A DNA stretch of 64,000 bases from Paraphysomonas bandaiensis (lineage: Eukaryota; Chrysophyceae). The notes below the pieces were generated by a model. It saw nothing but the letters and a program-made list of their open reading frames with translations, searched no databases and was not told the origin of the DNA. A program made the translations under genes and the position numbers. Positions 31,415 through 42,839 of this stretch are shown here, piece after piece. The first letter of the stretch is position 1, and every line of letters starts with the position of its first letter. The stretch is taken from NCBI GenBank assembly GCA_965644295.1, contig CBFFRP010000406.1, forward strand, positions 248,001-312,000, given 5' to 3'.

Positions 31415-33270
31415 CTATTTCTTAACCTTTTCGGCGATGAAAGCCTCTTCCTTCTCTTTGACATCTTTCTTAAAAAATTCATCAGCCTCTGCCATTTTGT
31501 TCCTCATCTGGTTTATCTCGGATTCACGAAGGGTACGGAGGGCTGATTTCTTTTTCTCAAGCCTAGTAAACAGTGACTGTAATTAGGTGTGCAATCCAGA
31601 GGGTCTAATAAACACTACCTTTTATCCACTTCGGCATCAATAAACTTGGCTTCCATAGCATCTTGTTTTCGCTTCTTGGCATCGGTTAAAGTTCTGCTTC
31701 TCTCGGTGAGTTCCTCGAACTCCCTGCGCTGAGTTTTTAAAACTTCTTCCTGTTGTGCTATGTTACGCTCCAGCTCTCTGGCGCGATCTTCTTCCTCCTT
31801 CTTCAACTGCCCTTGAATCTTTGCTTTTTCGGCTTCTTGTTCTATCTCCAATACGCTTGCACGCAGACTGTCTAACTCCTTTTGTAGGTGGGACCTAGTG
31901 TGAGTTTTCTCGTCTATCTGTCGTTCTACCGCTATCACTTCATTCTGTTTCTCATCCCTATTCTTCTCAAGATCTGAAGCCTCCTTTTGTATGCTTAGTA
32001 ACTTACTGAGTACCTCCTCTTTACGTGCATTAGACTCACGAATCCGACTAAGTACATCCAGCAGCTCGGGAGAAGACTTAGATTGCATCTGTGACATAAT
32101 TGGTAAGCAGTTCAATGCAGTTGTATCTATGGTATACCTGTTCCTGCAGCTCTGTCAGTCGTGCGGTGGCCACCTTGAGTCCTTCCCGCAGAGTCTCAAT
32201 CTCCTGCTCCATAATTTTCGAATCTCCCGAACATACCCGCTGATCCAAGTAGCTTCTTGCAACCCGTTGTTGGGCTTCTACTCCACTCTTCGTAACCCGC
32301 AATATCCCACTAGCGGCCCTAATCTCGGCTCTCACGCGTCTGACCTCCTCGCCTTTTTCCTCCTCCTCACGTTTAATACTTTCACGTTTTAGATTTATAG
32401 TTTCTGTTTCCTCTCGAGCAGATGTCAGTTCATTGCGCAGCGCTTCTAGTGCCCCATCGGCCTCCGCTAGGCGTTGTACTTTCTCCGTTGTTTCTTCCGT
32501 AACGCGTACGATCTCGAGGCGAAGCTCCTCGACCCTAATTCGTAGATCTTTCTCTGTTGACGAGCATTCTGCTGACCCAACATCCTCACGCATACCCTGG
32601 AGTTTTGCATCAAGAGAAAGAATCTCTTCTTTTGCAGCCTGCAGCTGCTCTTCTGCCACACGACTGCTCTCTTGTATCTCGCCAATACATTTTTTGTGAT
32701 GCTCAATCCGAGATAGGTATCCTTCATCCTCTGCAGCTAGCGCTTCTGTCTCGGCTGTCAGAGTATCCAATTGTTCTCTAGAAGAATCACGCTGAGAGAG
32801 CAAAGCGTTAACCTCCACCTCTATTCCAGATGATTTCACGTCCTCCAGCTCGTCTATTTCGTCTTCAAGCAGGTCAATATCTTGTTGAAGAGCATCAATG
32901 TCACAAAGTAAAGCATTCTTTTCCTTGATATAACGGTCCGTGCGACTCAGCAGAGAGTCAATATCATCTGTACGCTTAATATCCTGCGCTGTTTGCTGTA
33001 ACTTAACTAGAGACAATTCCATAGTATCATAAAGATTTCTCGCACGCTGTTTTAATTCTGCTTTCTTTCCAAGCATCTCCCTATAACTCTGTGCCTCTTG
33101 GGCATACCTACCTCCACACAGCTGGGTAAAACCCTCTCAAAAACATAACAAGTTAACCTGTTGGCCTCTATAGTAACAGCTCCCTCCAGCTCGAATATTT
33201 CTTTCTCACGCTTCGCTTTCTCGTACAGCTCTTCCTGAAGCATACTACTGAGTTCCGCGACATCCTCCAT
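31415..33270 (-). CDS. Long coiled-coil protein of unknown family
   Basis: Four exons read on the minus strand, 33270-33158, 33107-32138, 32088-31619 and 31562-31415, give 566 residues. Introns are 49-56 bases and phases agree. Apart from the first few residues the whole protein is predicted coiled coil, with runs of Glu, Lys, Gln and Leu in heptad spacing, little Pro, and no enzyme motif. Overall style resembles ciliary or cytoskeletal rod proteins, but I could not match it to IFT74, CCDC39 or another named family, so no function is given. The reconstructed N-terminus begins MEDVAELSSML. The first junction restores an uninterrupted Arg codon (EANR|YAQEAQ), which supports the model. Confidence 0.65.
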
Positions 33271-33661
33271 AGGCAACCAGAATTGTCTTTATCACTACAG
33301 AGGTGTACTATGTTTGTTATGTATGTAAATATGAGTTATATAAACAACTGATATTCACATATAGGACACTGCATACACCGCCATGCTTGATCTTCATACT
33401 TATCATATCGACGTACGTGTATCTTGTTTTCTAGATACATCGGATGACTCTCATTGGTTCAAACGCACAAAATAAAAAACTTCGACTTCGTATTGTCTCA
33501 TATGTATATATGGCATACACCATGGGATGCCGCCATACAGTCACTCAATAACAATGAGCGCTTGTAAGAACACGCATCTGCATGGTGTCAGTGAATATAG
33601 TAGAATATTGACACAGGACAGCTGTGAATGTGAAGAAAATATTATGCCCTTTCTTCGGTGC

Positions 33662-33669
33662 AAAAAAAA
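33662..33669 (-). terminator. RNA polymerase III terminator of tRNA-iMet
   Basis: A run of eight T on the minus strand starts seven bases after the tRNA 3' end, as expected for Pol III termination. Confidence 0.8.
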
Positions 33670-33676
33670 TGGAGCT

Positions 33677-33699
33677 TAGCGGATGGTAGTTTCGATCTA

Positions 33700-33741
<42 letters not shown>

Positions 33742-33748
33742 ACCCGCT
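33677..33748 (-). tRNA. Initiator tRNA-Met (anticodon CAT)
   Basis: A 72-base intron-less tRNA on the minus strand. The acceptor stem AGCGGGT pairs with ATCCGCT at the 3' end, leaving the A1:U72 pair typical of eukaryotic initiators. The anticodon loop is GCCCATAAC, with the anticodon at 33716-33714, flanked by the G-C pairs (GGG/CCC) that mark initiators. The T loop reads AGATCGAAA instead of TTCRA, another initiator trait. The D-arm region GGCGCAGAGGAAGCG serves as the A box and GGTAGATCGAAAC as the B box. No CCA is encoded. Its 3' end is the likely primer source for the neighbouring copia element. Confidence 0.95.
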
Positions 33749-35872
33749 GCTTCGATGACCACTCTAGAAAATTTATTATATATATATCTTTTTATACAGA
33801 AATATGTCATTCTGCTGTAGAAATCGATGTACTCTGACAGAAACCCCTATTTTTGTATAAAACCGAGGTTTACTGAAGATCCGAAACACACCATGAAGAT
33901 CTTCTTGGACCCTTTGCTGGCTGCTTATTATTCTAACGAGCTGCATGTTCAACTCAATCAATAATCCTGAGATATTATTCGTGACCAGGCAGCTCCCTCT
34001 TCCGCCTCTCTGTGTATACCGTAGATACACCATACGTGTGTCGTTAATGTATTGTATAGAGACGATTCATTGTTGTAGTGCGTCCCTCTGGTAGATATAC
34101 AGTGTGTTAACAAGAGAGAGAAGTAGAAAGTGATCATTTTTATTAAGAGACGCACGCTTACGGGTCACCGCAGCCAACATAACAACTCGATCGGCACTGA
34201 ACACAACTTGACACTCATCCTGTTACAGTATGTATGCGCTAACCAGAACGAAACGACACAGAAAGAAAAGGCTAGCTACGGGGACATACAACCAGTTGCG
34301 AGTTTAAGCTAGAACACTTCTACTCACGCTACTTACTATGGCACAAACGACTTCGGATTATGCGTCTTCGGTATATATGTCCTATATGTACGGCAGATTT
34401 TAGGTCCGTCCAGGTTGTGATGTTTACAGCAGCTGATAGTCTGGAGGAGTAGCAGAGTAGCTCTGGCGGCAAGTCTTGACACAGTCACAAATCGATCTCA
34501 CAAATTTTGCATACTGGTGTATGGTGCTGAAGTTATTCAAGATGACTCTAATATATACGATCAATATACACTCGTTCTGCGCAAACATCCACTTTGCACA
34601 TTTCTCTTAACTATTGATAAGCTGTTTTGGAAACGAGAGAGAAAGGAAGTTGAAAGCCATGGCATTAAATGGCGTTACACTAACACTTCCTTCCTCTCTC
34701 ACTTCAGTATTCTTGGTGGTCCACGCCCATCTACTACATGGTGACCAGTTTCTTCAACATCCATGTCGGCAGTCCTTGGCGCATCTCTCTTTATGCCTGT
34801 TTGCATAGCTGTGCTGATCACCACGGAAGCATTTCCCGTACACAGTACATAATTCACACAGTCCAGTCGATGTTTCCATGGCTTGTAGCATATGGGATTC
34901 AGTCCTGTTGTCACTATAGTTTTGTAACCATGAACTTTCTTCTGTCACCTCTCGTCCTCGGGTAAATGAATGCTCTTCAGCAGTAATCCAGGATCTTCGT
35001 CGTAGTTCTTGTTCTGTACGATTACTACTTGGTAACCTGCTGTAGAACCGTTGTCTCTCCTGCAGTGTTCTTTGTATAAGGCTTGGATTCATGACATGTG
35101 TCTTAGGTATGCCCTTGTGTGATTCACTTTAAGGTACTAATCTTATCCTTTAGGAGTATCATTATGCTTCTTCGCCTTCTTAACATATGCTTCCCTCAGG
35201 ATCTATCTACCATAGCGTAGTTAGCCGACTTCACCTTGGTTTTCTCCGCTCAGTGTTATGAGAATATTCTCATGCTTATGAGGGAATCTACAGCTACGAT
35301 GCGACTTTTGATCACTGTTTATGAATCGAGAGAGGAAGGAAGTGGTAGTTGAACGTCACGGCGTTACACTTCATCATTTTTATGCTATCAGTTGTAAACC
35401 GAATGCCTTCTTAGCTTGTCATGAACACACAAGCGTATCTGCTGACACTACTTGGAGAACAATGTCAGTGCCTTACAATTAATATTAGAGAGGAATAGTT
35501 CGTGCCTCGGTCATTGACCACGTAAATTTCACCTACCTCTTCAGGTCTATCTAACGGTGTTACCAGGCCGCATCTCTATCTGCTGTATCAGCCATAGTTA
35601 TACTAAAGGTATTTCTCTTAGGGTAGTTACCGTAGTGCAGGATACTACCCACACTTGCTGCAAACTCAGGTTGATTACATTATAGGCACTCCTACGTGCA
35701 CACTTGCTCCCCACTCGACAAAGGCATACCCTCAGCATTGAGTCTGTCCCTAAACTCCTGCTTGTGCTACCGAGTCACTCCACTCCAAGACGCTCCCCCA
35801 TTGTATGACCCCTCACTGTTTCAAGTCGTCGGTTACACCTTACCGCAGACTAGTCCTAAGTAATCTAGGCGA
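33749..35872. other. Repeat-like, gene-poor region
   Basis: No intact gene recognised. A block at about 34633-34681 is repeated with changes at about 35327-35370, sharing CGAGAGAG, AAGGAAGT and GGCGTTACACT. A 112-codon minus-strand frame at 35092-34754 has a Cys/His-rich end (LCELC...C...H...H...C...C) but no family I know. I suspect degraded transposon sequence. Confidence 0.4.
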
Positions 35873-36575
35873 TCAGCCAGGGTGAATTAGGCGGTTGTGA
35901 TGACGGAATATATGAGATGATGCCGTAACCGATGTTACTGGTGTCGTGTCTGCGTTGTGGTGTCTGAGTCCCCTGTTTCGAAGCATGCGGAGCCCTCCAT
36001 TATATAGGGGGAGCAGGATAGAGGCGAGGGATTTTTCGAGGGCGTGGAACTGATGTTCGAGCAGTGAGCTGGATATGTGGCGTCCGAATGCGTCGGCCAA
36101 TTGTGTGGCAGTAATGTGGCCGGTCCAGTAGCGCTCAACCTGGGGGGTGTTTGGATTCCATGCGGCTTTTGCTAGTTTGATTATGGCGGTGTGAAACCAG
36201 GGATGGGGGAGCGTGCGTGTGCGAAGCTTGTCGAGCTTACTGTGGTGTGCTTGGTGAACATCCTCACGTATGTGAGTGAGGTCAGGGTGTGTGTAGGTGA
36301 TAAGCATGTGCACCATGTTGTCTGTTGGGTGCGCACAGTCTGTGCATGTTGAAGCCATTGTGTGACCATGCCCGGATTTTCCTTTGGCTCGGTTTCATCC
36401 CATCGCGTATGATTTGTTCCATACGTATGCCGTCTCGCGTATACGTTCTGCTAGGAAGATGGAGTGTTTGGAGGAGTTATGGGTACGGAGGGGATGGGGC
36501 TTGTGTGGGAGCCTGGTTCCGCTGCGTGTCCAATACTGCGGGTCTCGCTGCGTTTGTGTACATGCTATCTCGTCG
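35873..36575 (-). pseudogene. 5'-truncated non-LTR retrotransposon C-terminal fragment
   Basis: The minus strand gives RDPQYWTRSGTRLPHKPHPL, then RIRETAYVWNKSYAMG, a TGA stop, and NRAKGKSGHG. It then opens into a 161-codon frame starting MASTCTDCAHPTDNMVHML. The CX2C...H pattern is the zinc-knuckle-like C-terminal motif found after RNase H in several non-LTR families. The first part matches the fragment at 1-200 closely, for example IRETAYVW and LPHK-HPLRT in both, so the two belong to one family. RNase H itself is absent, consistent with 5' truncation during insertion. One stop separates the two readable parts. Confidence 0.65.
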
Positions 36576-36586
36576 CGGTAGCAGCT

Positions 36587-36619
36587 TTACTAAATACATT
36601 GCCATATTGTATTTAGTAA
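36587..36619. repeat. 12-bp perfect inverted repeat (hairpin)
   Basis: TTACTAAATACA at 36587-36598 and TGTATTTAGTAA at 36608-36619 can pair around a nine-base loop. It sits just at the truncated end of the non-LTR fragment. Confidence 0.6.
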
Positions 36620-38131
36620 GGTATGAAGGATCAAACAGATTCTAATATATAGGAGAGTCTACTCTTGTGGAATTGTGGAAGTACTTCTGCTATTTCTTCC
36701 TATCTGTGTAAACTTCTGCAAATATTGAAAATTAATTTTTTAGTAATAATTATGTTAAATTTAAGTATAATATACCATCATTTGAATAACTACTTTTCAA
36801 CGACAAAACCTATTATCAGGTACTCCCATCACCCCGCCTCAGTCTTCTATTCGTGCCGATGTAACGAGTTGTTACACTCTTGAACCATTTCCAACCTTCG
36901 GTTGTCTAGCTCAAAGGGTTTGGCGTCTTAATTTTCAACACACTTATAGTTCATGTTGAGGAATGTTTTCCTCATGAAAATCTCTTGACACCTCCGTGTT
37001 AAGGAGTGCTGTTATCTGTATGTGAGTGTAATAGTAATTAAAAATAACGTTTGTTGTAACGATTTTAAGAGAGGTGAGCCAAAGAGACTACTAATCCTAT
37101 GCCACAAAGATGTAGGTGTCCATTTCCTCTCTTTATATTGTTTGGCATTGTGGTAGTATCAAACAGCAACATTACGGATGAAGAGTATTATCATTCCCTA
37201 TTGCCTTACCGAATGAATGATGCCCAACTCAAGGGTCACCGCGAATCAAGAAGTAGACACAGCAGTGCAAAGAGACAAAATACAAACGCCATCGAGTTCA
37301 TAGCAGAGAAAATTTGATTTCGACGGTATAGATGATTTCTAGTGCAAATATGATTCGCCGGGTTATGTAAAGTCTACTTGAGTGGCAGACAGAGTCCCGA
37401 TCGTAAACGTTTCAGTGCAAGTATAGATCTACCAGCACTAGCAAGAAATATCATGACAAAGAGTTACTTTTGACTTTAGTAGAAGCAACGCGAGAGAAAG
37501 AGTTGAATTTTACACTCATAATCGCGATAATTCTCTTGAAGACAGGGCGAGAAAGCAGAAACGAGATAAGCACAGCATTTAGTCTTTTCGGGGAAAAGAG
37601 CACTCGTGACAGTTGCTTATCACCATTGAATGGAAAGGCTAGAAAGTGTAGGGCAACCGATGAGTGACCATATAGTAGTAAAGAAGAATTTGCAATTGTA
37701 GTAAGAGTAGAAAAATGGAGAAGAGAAGTGACAAGAATAGAGATACTTCGTTCAGTAAGCGAACTCGTAGAAAAAACTACAACATGACAGTGAGTCTATT
37801 CCAGCTGAAGAATATAGAACGGAAAGAAAGACAAATATAAGTATGAAACACAAAGAAAAGAATATAAGAATAGTCGTTGCAGTGACGATGAAGCCTAACC
37901 CCAACAAAAGAAGTAGAAGGTGTACGAATGCTGCGCTTCACAGACATAATAAATCACATAACACATTACAGAAATAACAGCAAGCTGGACCCAACTTTTC
38001 GAATAATGTATTAGTTTTAAAAACAAACCACGACGATAAAACACACCAGCACACACTAGATAAAACAATAGACTTCCAAATAGATACTTTGGTGTCGCTG
38101 CTTCACCCACAGTACCATAGAGCCGCATCAT
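36620..38131. other. Gene-poor, purine-rich region with two small open frames
   Basis: From about 37310 to 37890 the plus strand is AG-rich with several broken charged frames. A 72-codon frame at 37099-37317 starts with a signal-peptide-like hydrophobic run (PLFILFGIVVV) and could be an unrecognised exon. On the minus strand, 38131-37895 is a 78-codon frame with two hydrophobic segments directly after the stop of the EEP-like gene (see findings). Confidence 0.35.
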
Positions 38132-39931
38132 CTACCTTCGAAGTGATTGCTTCTTTTCTACTAGAACAGTCGATGTGATGCCATGATCAGATGGAAATTT
38201 CAAGGTGGGAAATACCATGTTGTCCACATACACTCTACGTCCAGTGTTGTCTTTCCTCGTTTCCATGACATCAAAATCGGCACTAAAAAACATGATAAAG
38301 TCCTTAGGATTTTTGTCTCCTTTGATGTCTTTTTCTTCATATGTGATAGCCTTATTGAGCTGGGGCTGGAGGTACGTGCGGGCATGAAATGTTGTGAAGT
38401 TCTTTGGGTTGGGATGAGGACCGTAGCACGTATTCATGTTGAGAGCAGTATAAAACGCGGCGAAATCGGTCACACCCTGCTGATCAGACAGTGGACTAGC
38501 GTAAGTATTGGCATCCATTCCAAAGAGCAATTTGTGATGCGGGCGTGCGTAGGTGGCATACTCACGGACAGCGGTAACAACGGACTTTGTTGCCAGTCCA
38601 TTGGTATCGCCATGGAAGCTAGCCAGTAGGTACATGACGCCATCGTCAGCTTGCTTCGCTTCCATCACAAACAAGTCCCCATCCATAACGGGGAGGTTGG
38701 CATCTGTATGCTTAGAATTATACAAGTCCACCACCTCACGAGTTAGATCCGCAACTTCCATATACTTCCCTTTCGCAAGCAAAATGATAGAGTTCTGATC
38801 ACGTTTGCTATCAAGAGCTGAAGGAATATGTACATCAAACATTGTCGTAAGAGATTTGTCTTTTCGTGCAGCGTCCATGAATGACGATCCCACTTCCTGA
38901 AGAAATTGAATGTCATAGTCTCTATAGGTAGTTGACAGGATTTCTATCGATCGAGAATTCTTCTGGCGATTGAGCTTGGTACAAATTTCGTCACGGATAT
39001 TGTGCCATCCAGGCGACACTGAATTGAGCATATGCACGAGAATGGCATCAAATATAGCTAGAGACATAGTCTGTAGGGGGATAGATATCTTTGCTTCTTC
39101 AGTGGATATGGCAGGGTACTTCGACTGTTTAATTGGCTGCAGCATGTCTTGTACCTTTGTCGTTCCACTGTTGAGAGAGATCGGTTGCGAAAACATGAAT
39201 CGTTTCCAGTGATCCCACCACTTTTCCATAGAATCCAAGCTCTCAGTATAGCAATTCATAACGGTTGGGCGCATGACGTCACCTTTTGTCGTGCTAATAG
39301 TATTGGTGATGCGATCAGGCATTGACGTGAGTCGCTTTTTACCAATCAGATCATCGCGAATGAACTCGGATATAACTTTACGGTTCTTATATTCGTCATT
39401 CCAGCGAGCTTCAGTTTCTTCTACACCATTCCAATTTGCTGCTTTCATTAAATCCTTCAGCTCAGTGAACATACCCTGTGTTTCCTGTCAGAAGAGGGTG
39501 CTGTTGTGGTGAACATTACCTCTGTGAATACTTGAGAAACAGGAATGTCCTTGTCACCAGGATTCTTAATAAACTCCGACACCCCTTGCATTAGAGTGTT
39601 ATACTTGGGGTCTTCATTCGTAATCCAGTACTCTGTACAGGTAATGGGAATTCCATTAGAGCGGGAAATACACAGTGGGCAATCACGTACCGAAAGGGTT
39701 ATTATTTATCGCAGCCATATTCCATGTCAACGCCTTAACAGTCTTTGATGGTGCTGTGGAAAACCTTCTAATAATATTTATACTCCCAAATCCTGTTGTC
39801 AGGTGAGCGTATGGCACCCCTTAACATATATAAGAGACCCTGTTACCTGCAAACCCCAGCATTGCAATGATCCCTATAGGAGTCAACAATCGAATCCAAG
39901 GAGAGTTCCTCTTTCCTGTTACTTTAACCAT
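38132..39931 (-). CDS. Endonuclease/exonuclease/phosphatase (EEP, DNase I-like) fold protein
   Basis: Four exons read on the minus strand, 39931-39847, 39753-39691, 39632-39520 and 39475-38132, encode 534 residues with consistent phases. A hydrophobic stretch in the first 30 residues (LLTPIGIIAMLGFA) suggests a signal anchor. EEP hallmarks follow in order: KALTWNMAAINNNPFEYW with the first Asn, LLFGMDANTYA matching the GDxN catalytic motif, and FPSDHGITSTV matching the terminal SDH. The long middle part is a family-specific insertion. Proteins with the same AINNNPFEYW opening occur in plants and protists as uncharacterised DNase I-like proteins, so substrate (nucleic acid or phosphoester) is unknown. 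It is divergent from the LRR gene. Confidence 0.75.
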
Positions 39932-40562
39932 AAGTTCTTTCGATGACTCCGATGGCATTAATATTAAGGAGGCAGGTGACACTTATTGTGTAGAGTGTAA
40001 AGCATTGTTGTGTGAAGGGATTGTCCTGTGCGACATTCAAAGCACCCGTAAAACTCTCTTTTTGTGGTAAAATGGGGATATATGACCTGAAAATCATTGC
40101 AGTGTCGTAAATATTGGGGTTTTCGAAATTCTACTGGATGAGATGTGTGTGGTTTTGGTGTCTTACTGCTGTTTGTGAAATATATGCCCTATGTACACTG
40201 CAGTATACACCGTATACTGAGAACATGAGTATTTCCTCTCCTTCTCACAAAATTGTCTAATTTCTAAGTCGGTTAGAATATAAATATATGCTATTTTCAA
40301 TTTAAAGCAATTCATCTGTTGAAAAGTAGGGTTTATAAGGCTGTGATAGGTATGAATAGTACTCCTACGTACTGTCTGTTACCTCTGTACTGTTACGTAC
40401 AGTATTTCTTCCAGTAAAATGATGAGTTTGAAATCATATCAAGCGAAAGGTGGGAGGAATTATTGTTCTCTTTGATGGTGGCCGTATAGTATGACTATAA
40501 CAGTTCACAAGTAAACACTCTTTTACTGTCACATCGATATAAGGGGCTGATACAGAAGCGTG
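39932..40562. promoter_or_regulatory. Divergent promoter region of EEP-like and LRR genes
   Basis: A 630-base AT-rich gap between the two start codons. Two GTATAC palindromes lie near 40203 and 40214, roughly midway. No other defined motif. Confidence 0.4.
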
Positions 40563-41625
40563 ATGATCACGGAAGCATTAATTATAAGGCAGTCTGGAGA
40601 GTATGATTGTGAAGTTATCACTAAACTCAAAATTGAAAAGTTGGGTGAGTTACCTTATTTGTATATCCATCGAACCTGCCTATTATGTCTGTACATGATA
40701 GCAATCACAATATCTGCTGGATGTATAACTCGAAGTGTCTGTAGGAATTCAGAAAATATCTAATCTCGATAATTGCACTTCACTCATCGACTTGAGCCTG
40801 GCAAACAATGATGTACGCATGAATGATGTGTGGTTCTAATATGACACGGCTGTGTAGATAATGCAGATCAGCGGGCTAGATTGTCTTGTGTCCCTGAAAA
40901 GGTTGAATTTATCCTTTAATAAAATACGAAGAATAGGCACGCGTATTGTGTTAATATATTTTCATTTCGTCTGACTTCTGTTTACAGAGAATGTATTGGA
41001 ACTTGAAAATCTCGAATATTTTGATTTAAGAGCGAATTCAATATCCCAAATGGATGATGTTGTTGGCTTGGGCAAGGTGCATACTCATAGATGTTTGAAT
41101 TAATTTTAAGTTGTTTTCTGGACTAGTTACCGAAATTGTCTAACTTGGCGCTTCGAGGATTGGGTGGGGATGATGCGAATCCAGGTGTGTGTGTATTTTT
41201 TTCTACGTTGTAATCCTTTATATACTTTAATGCAGTTTGTCAACATCCCGCGTACCGATCGATAATCACGCGCTCTCTGCCTAATCTAACAATACTCGAC
41301 GGTATGTGCTGGTTGTGTTATTTCACATTGTGACATGCGTTCAGGAGGACTCATGGGACTCATAGAAGCATCAGATGAAATTGAAAAGCATTTGGAATCT
41401 TTGCAGCCCCAGAACCAAGACGATGAAGAAGCATCTGCGATCACTCCTTGGATAGATGCTGAGTCACTTAAAGATGCATCTGATCCTGTTGATATTGAAA
41501 GCTTTATGGATCGGTTCCCAGAACTTAGAAACGCACATGACAGAGCGGAAGACATGCTACGGGAAGATTCTGCTCACGTTCTTCGCCAGGCCTCCGCAGC
41601 TTTGAATAAAGCTAAAGTGAAATAG
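40563..41625 (+). CDS. Leucine-rich repeat protein, LRRC61-like
   Basis: Seven exons, 40563-40644, 40745-40812, 40867-40942, 40988-41076, 41127-41184, 41236-41301 and 41345-41625, encode 239 residues; all phases close. The N-terminus ITEALIIRQSGEYDCEVITKLKI resembles the start of LRRC61-type proteins. LRR units follow, one or two per exon: LIDLSLANNDISGLDCL, LKRLNLSFNKIRRI, LEYFDLRANSISQM and LPKLSNLALRG. An LRR-cap-like end, YRSIITRSLPNLTILDG, precedes an acidic helical tail of about 90 residues. Exons map closely onto LRR units. The SDS22-like LRR class usually mediates protein binding, often in nucleus or cilium; the partner is unknown. Confidence 0.75.
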
Positions 41626-42839
41626 TTTGTCGTAGAAGTTGTATATATATAATCGTGTTGTGGAAATGTAGTGGGTACATATCATTTACTTATGTAACAA
41701 CGTTAAAACAAGGATGATAAGGTATTGCCTTTAAATACATGTAAGCAGAAGTTGTATGTTTGTAAATGGGAGAGTGTCAAGATGCATGCTCGTATGCTCA
41801 TGGTATGTGATATGACGTGTGGAAATTTTCTACCCTCAGAAATTGTTGCAATCTGCTCTCTGTGATAGCATACGTTTGTTCAAACCATTATATTAGTAAT
41901 AATGGTGGATCGGTTGTGAATATTTTAGTAGTAATCAAACGAAGGTAAAATTGCAATATATATATATATATGCAACAATACTCTTTAAGGAATGTTGCTT
42001 GGGCAACTATATTCTTTCTTCTTTGCTTCAAGTAATATGATTCGAACGTTCTTATTTCCTTACAAATAACACGTTTTCTAGTTGAAATATCTCCACAAAC
42101 TGATTTGATAGTTCTCTCCGCTTTTGAGATTTAACCCACAGGATTTTCGTAGTCTAATGTATATCGTGCAACTGACATTAAACTCCTTATAGTGACACTT
42201 GGGATATCAGATTAAATTTAGAAGATAGTTAAAATCTAGTAGTATAGACTCATATCAAAGTATTTTTTCTCATTATCCACGGAATGATCCTCAATTTAGG
42301 TCAATACTAACTTAGGTGCACCATAAATGCAGAACTGTAGTTTTCTAATCCATAGCGGCATGCAGGTGATTCATGGAGTAGGTTCCTGTAACCGTTAGCA
42401 TATAGCATTGTAGCACGCTGATGGCCCCGAGTTCTACCATCCTCTTGAAACAGTCGCCCATTCAACTCATTCTACGAAGCATAGCAAGATCGGCCTGCCT
42501 TGCAATGGGACACAGTGGCCATCACATACAGTGCGTATTCCCTGGTATTATCAACAGAATACAGCAGCTGTATTCTGGTATACAGGCAGCAGGTGTGGAT
42601 TCTGATAAGATAGCGAGACAGCAGGCAGCAGTGAGCCATATGAGGAGAACACGACGACTCACACATGAGCTGATCGCTTGATAAGACATGCATTCCCGCT
42701 CAACCATGCTCTAGAAACCATCCACCCTTAAGCAGACCCTCTGCTGGATCTTGTGAGTGTATGAAGATAAAAGGAAACTATTTGCTGCGGATGTTTACTG
42801 CGATATTTTCTTGTGGTTAAATAGGAGAAAATAACTAAA
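41626..42839. other. Intergenic; TA microsatellite and a GTATAC site
   Basis: No gene recognised. A TA dinucleotide run lies near 41957-41971, and one GTATAC site near 42570 lies about 270 bases before the VPS13 start. The open frames on both strands at 42421-42707 mirror each other and look like chance. Confidence 0.45.

Noticed and set aside
31415-33270. Assignment of the coiled-coil gene to IFT74 or CCDC39
   Set aside because: Only general coiled-coil character is shared. None of the family-specific segments I looked for could be found.
42421-42707. Open frames on both strands upstream of VPS13
   Set aside because: They overlap on opposite strands, lack motifs and lie in the presumed promoter.
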